NCBI GenBank assembly: GCA_029983495.1
Contig: JASBZJ010000105.1
Location: forward strand, 1-6,521
Reading direction: 5' to 3'
Length of the DNA: 6,521 nt
From: Porphyromonas sp.
GTDB taxonomy: Bacteria > Bacteroidota > Bacteroidia > Bacteroidales > Porphyromonadaceae
Part shown: in pieces, positions 5,876 through 6,521 of the stretch
Numbering within the stretch: position 1 is the first letter of the stretch
Layout: each line of letters starts with the position of its first letter
Made by a program: the position numbers and the translations under genes
The notes under the pieces: model-generated
Seen by the model: only the letters and a program-made list of their open reading frames with translations
What the model was told of the DNA's origin: nothing
The model's database searches: none

Positions 5876-6521
5876 TTAGTTTATAAGGTCAAAGCCTGTA
5901 TAAGGGCGCAATACTTCTGGAATAACTATACCCTCGGGGGTTTGGTTATTTTCAAGTAATGCAGCAACGATGCGTGGAAGGGCTAAAGCACTACCATTAA
6001 GGGTATGGCAAAGTACTGTTTTTTTGTCATCGCTACTACGGTATCGGCACTTCATTCGATTTGCTTGGTAGCTTTCGAAGTTCGAAACCGAACTCACTTC
6101 GAGCCAGCGTTCTTGTGCAGCACTAAACACTTCAAAATCGAAGGTTAGGGCACTGGTAAAGCTAAGATCTCCGCCACAAAGTCGAAGAATACGCCAAGGC
6201 AACCCGAGCTTATCTACTAAGCTTTGCACGTAGTCCACCATTTGTTGTAGTCTTTCATACGAAAACTCGGGTTTCTCGATACACACAATTTCAACCTTGT
6301 TAAATTGGTGTAGGCGGTTAAGCCCACGCACATCTTTACCATAACTGCCTGCTTCGCGACGAAAACAAGCCGAAAAGGCTACATTTTTTATGGGCAAATC
6401 CTTTTCGTCCAGAATTACATCCCTATATATATTAGTTATTGGTACTTCGGCTGTAGGAATAAGGTAAAGGTTATCAAGTTGTACGTGGTACATTTGCCCC
6501 TCCTTATCGGGTAATTGCACC
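5876..6521 (-). CDS. serS: Serine-tRNA ligase, C-terminal half (cut by window edge)
   Basis: The last 214 or so residues of a cytoplasmic class II synthetase that charges tRNA-Ser (and tRNA-Sec where present). Visible are LIPTAEVP (serine/ATP site), motif 2 with ACFRREAGSYGKDVRGLNRL and HQFNKVE, then RWLEVSSVSNFESYQANRMK, and motif 3 with HTLNGSALALPRIVAALLEN and PEVLRPYTGFD before the TAA stop at 5878-5876. All agree with a working enzyme. The family is about 425 residues, so the N-terminal coiled-coil arm lies beyond the right edge. The GTG at 6520 is an internal valine codon (it aligns with the family's QLP region), not a start. smpB follows after 36 bases. Confidence 0.96.
   Translation of the reverse strand, partial: VQLPDKEGQMYHVQLDNLYLIPTAEVPITNIYRDVILDEKDLPIKNVAFSACFRREAGSYGKDVRGLNRLHQFNKVEIVCIEKPEFSYERLQQMVDYVQSLVDKLGLPWRILRLCGGDLSFTSALTFDFEVFSAAQERWLEVSSVSNFESYQANRMKCRYRSSDDKKTVLCHTLNGSALALPRIVAALLENNQTPEGIVIPEVLRPYTGFDLIN

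Noticed and set aside
6518..6520. GTG as a start codon for a 214-residue serS product
   Set aside because: The frame continues to the window edge and the GTG aligns inside the SerS core next to the QLP region. It is an internal valine codon of a truncated gene.

Overview
This is an ordinary-looking stretch of bacterial chromosome holding housekeeping genes. Six protein genes all lie on the minus strand, with only short gaps between them. In transcription order, from right to left, they are: serS (3' part only, cut by the right edge), smpB, gapA, pheS, nth, and a 561-residue membrane transporter of the AspT/YidE/YbjL type. I see no rRNA, tRNA, tmRNA, CRISPR array, insertion sequence, phage gene or broken gene.

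The window most likely comes from a member of the Bacteroidota, probably order Bacteroidales. The DNA is moderately AT-rich. Most starts lack a Shine-Dalgarno sequence at normal spacing. Perfect copies of the phylum's -7 promoter element TAnnTTTG lie in four of the six gaps between genes. Nth and SerS carry wording typical of that phylum (SYPNSKAKH in Nth, SFTSALTFDFEV in SerS), and PheS carries a four-cysteine knuckle absent from E. coli PheS. Genus and species cannot be told from this sequence.

Layout. On the right, serS and smpB are 36 bases apart and probably co-transcribed; one charges tRNA-Ser and the other rescues stalled ribosomes with tmRNA. A 155-base gap with a good -7 element separates them from gapA (glycolysis). 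A 146-base gap with a -7 element and a two-part hairpin comes before pheS (alpha subunit of Phe-tRNA synthetase). A 133-base gap with a nested hairpin comes before nth (endonuclease III), which appears to use a TTG start. A 306-base gap with no gene, but with several hairpins and a short direct repeat, comes before the transporter, whose leader holds a perfect but misplaced and hairpin-bound AAGGAGGT. The last 257 bases hold terminator-like structures and a -7 element for a gene beyond the left edge.

The genes share no single pathway. The theme is translation (serS, smpB, pheS) mixed with central metabolism, DNA repair and transport. I found no new biological system. The points worth a second look are regulatory: the pheS leader hairpin, the nth start, and the structured leader of the transporter.
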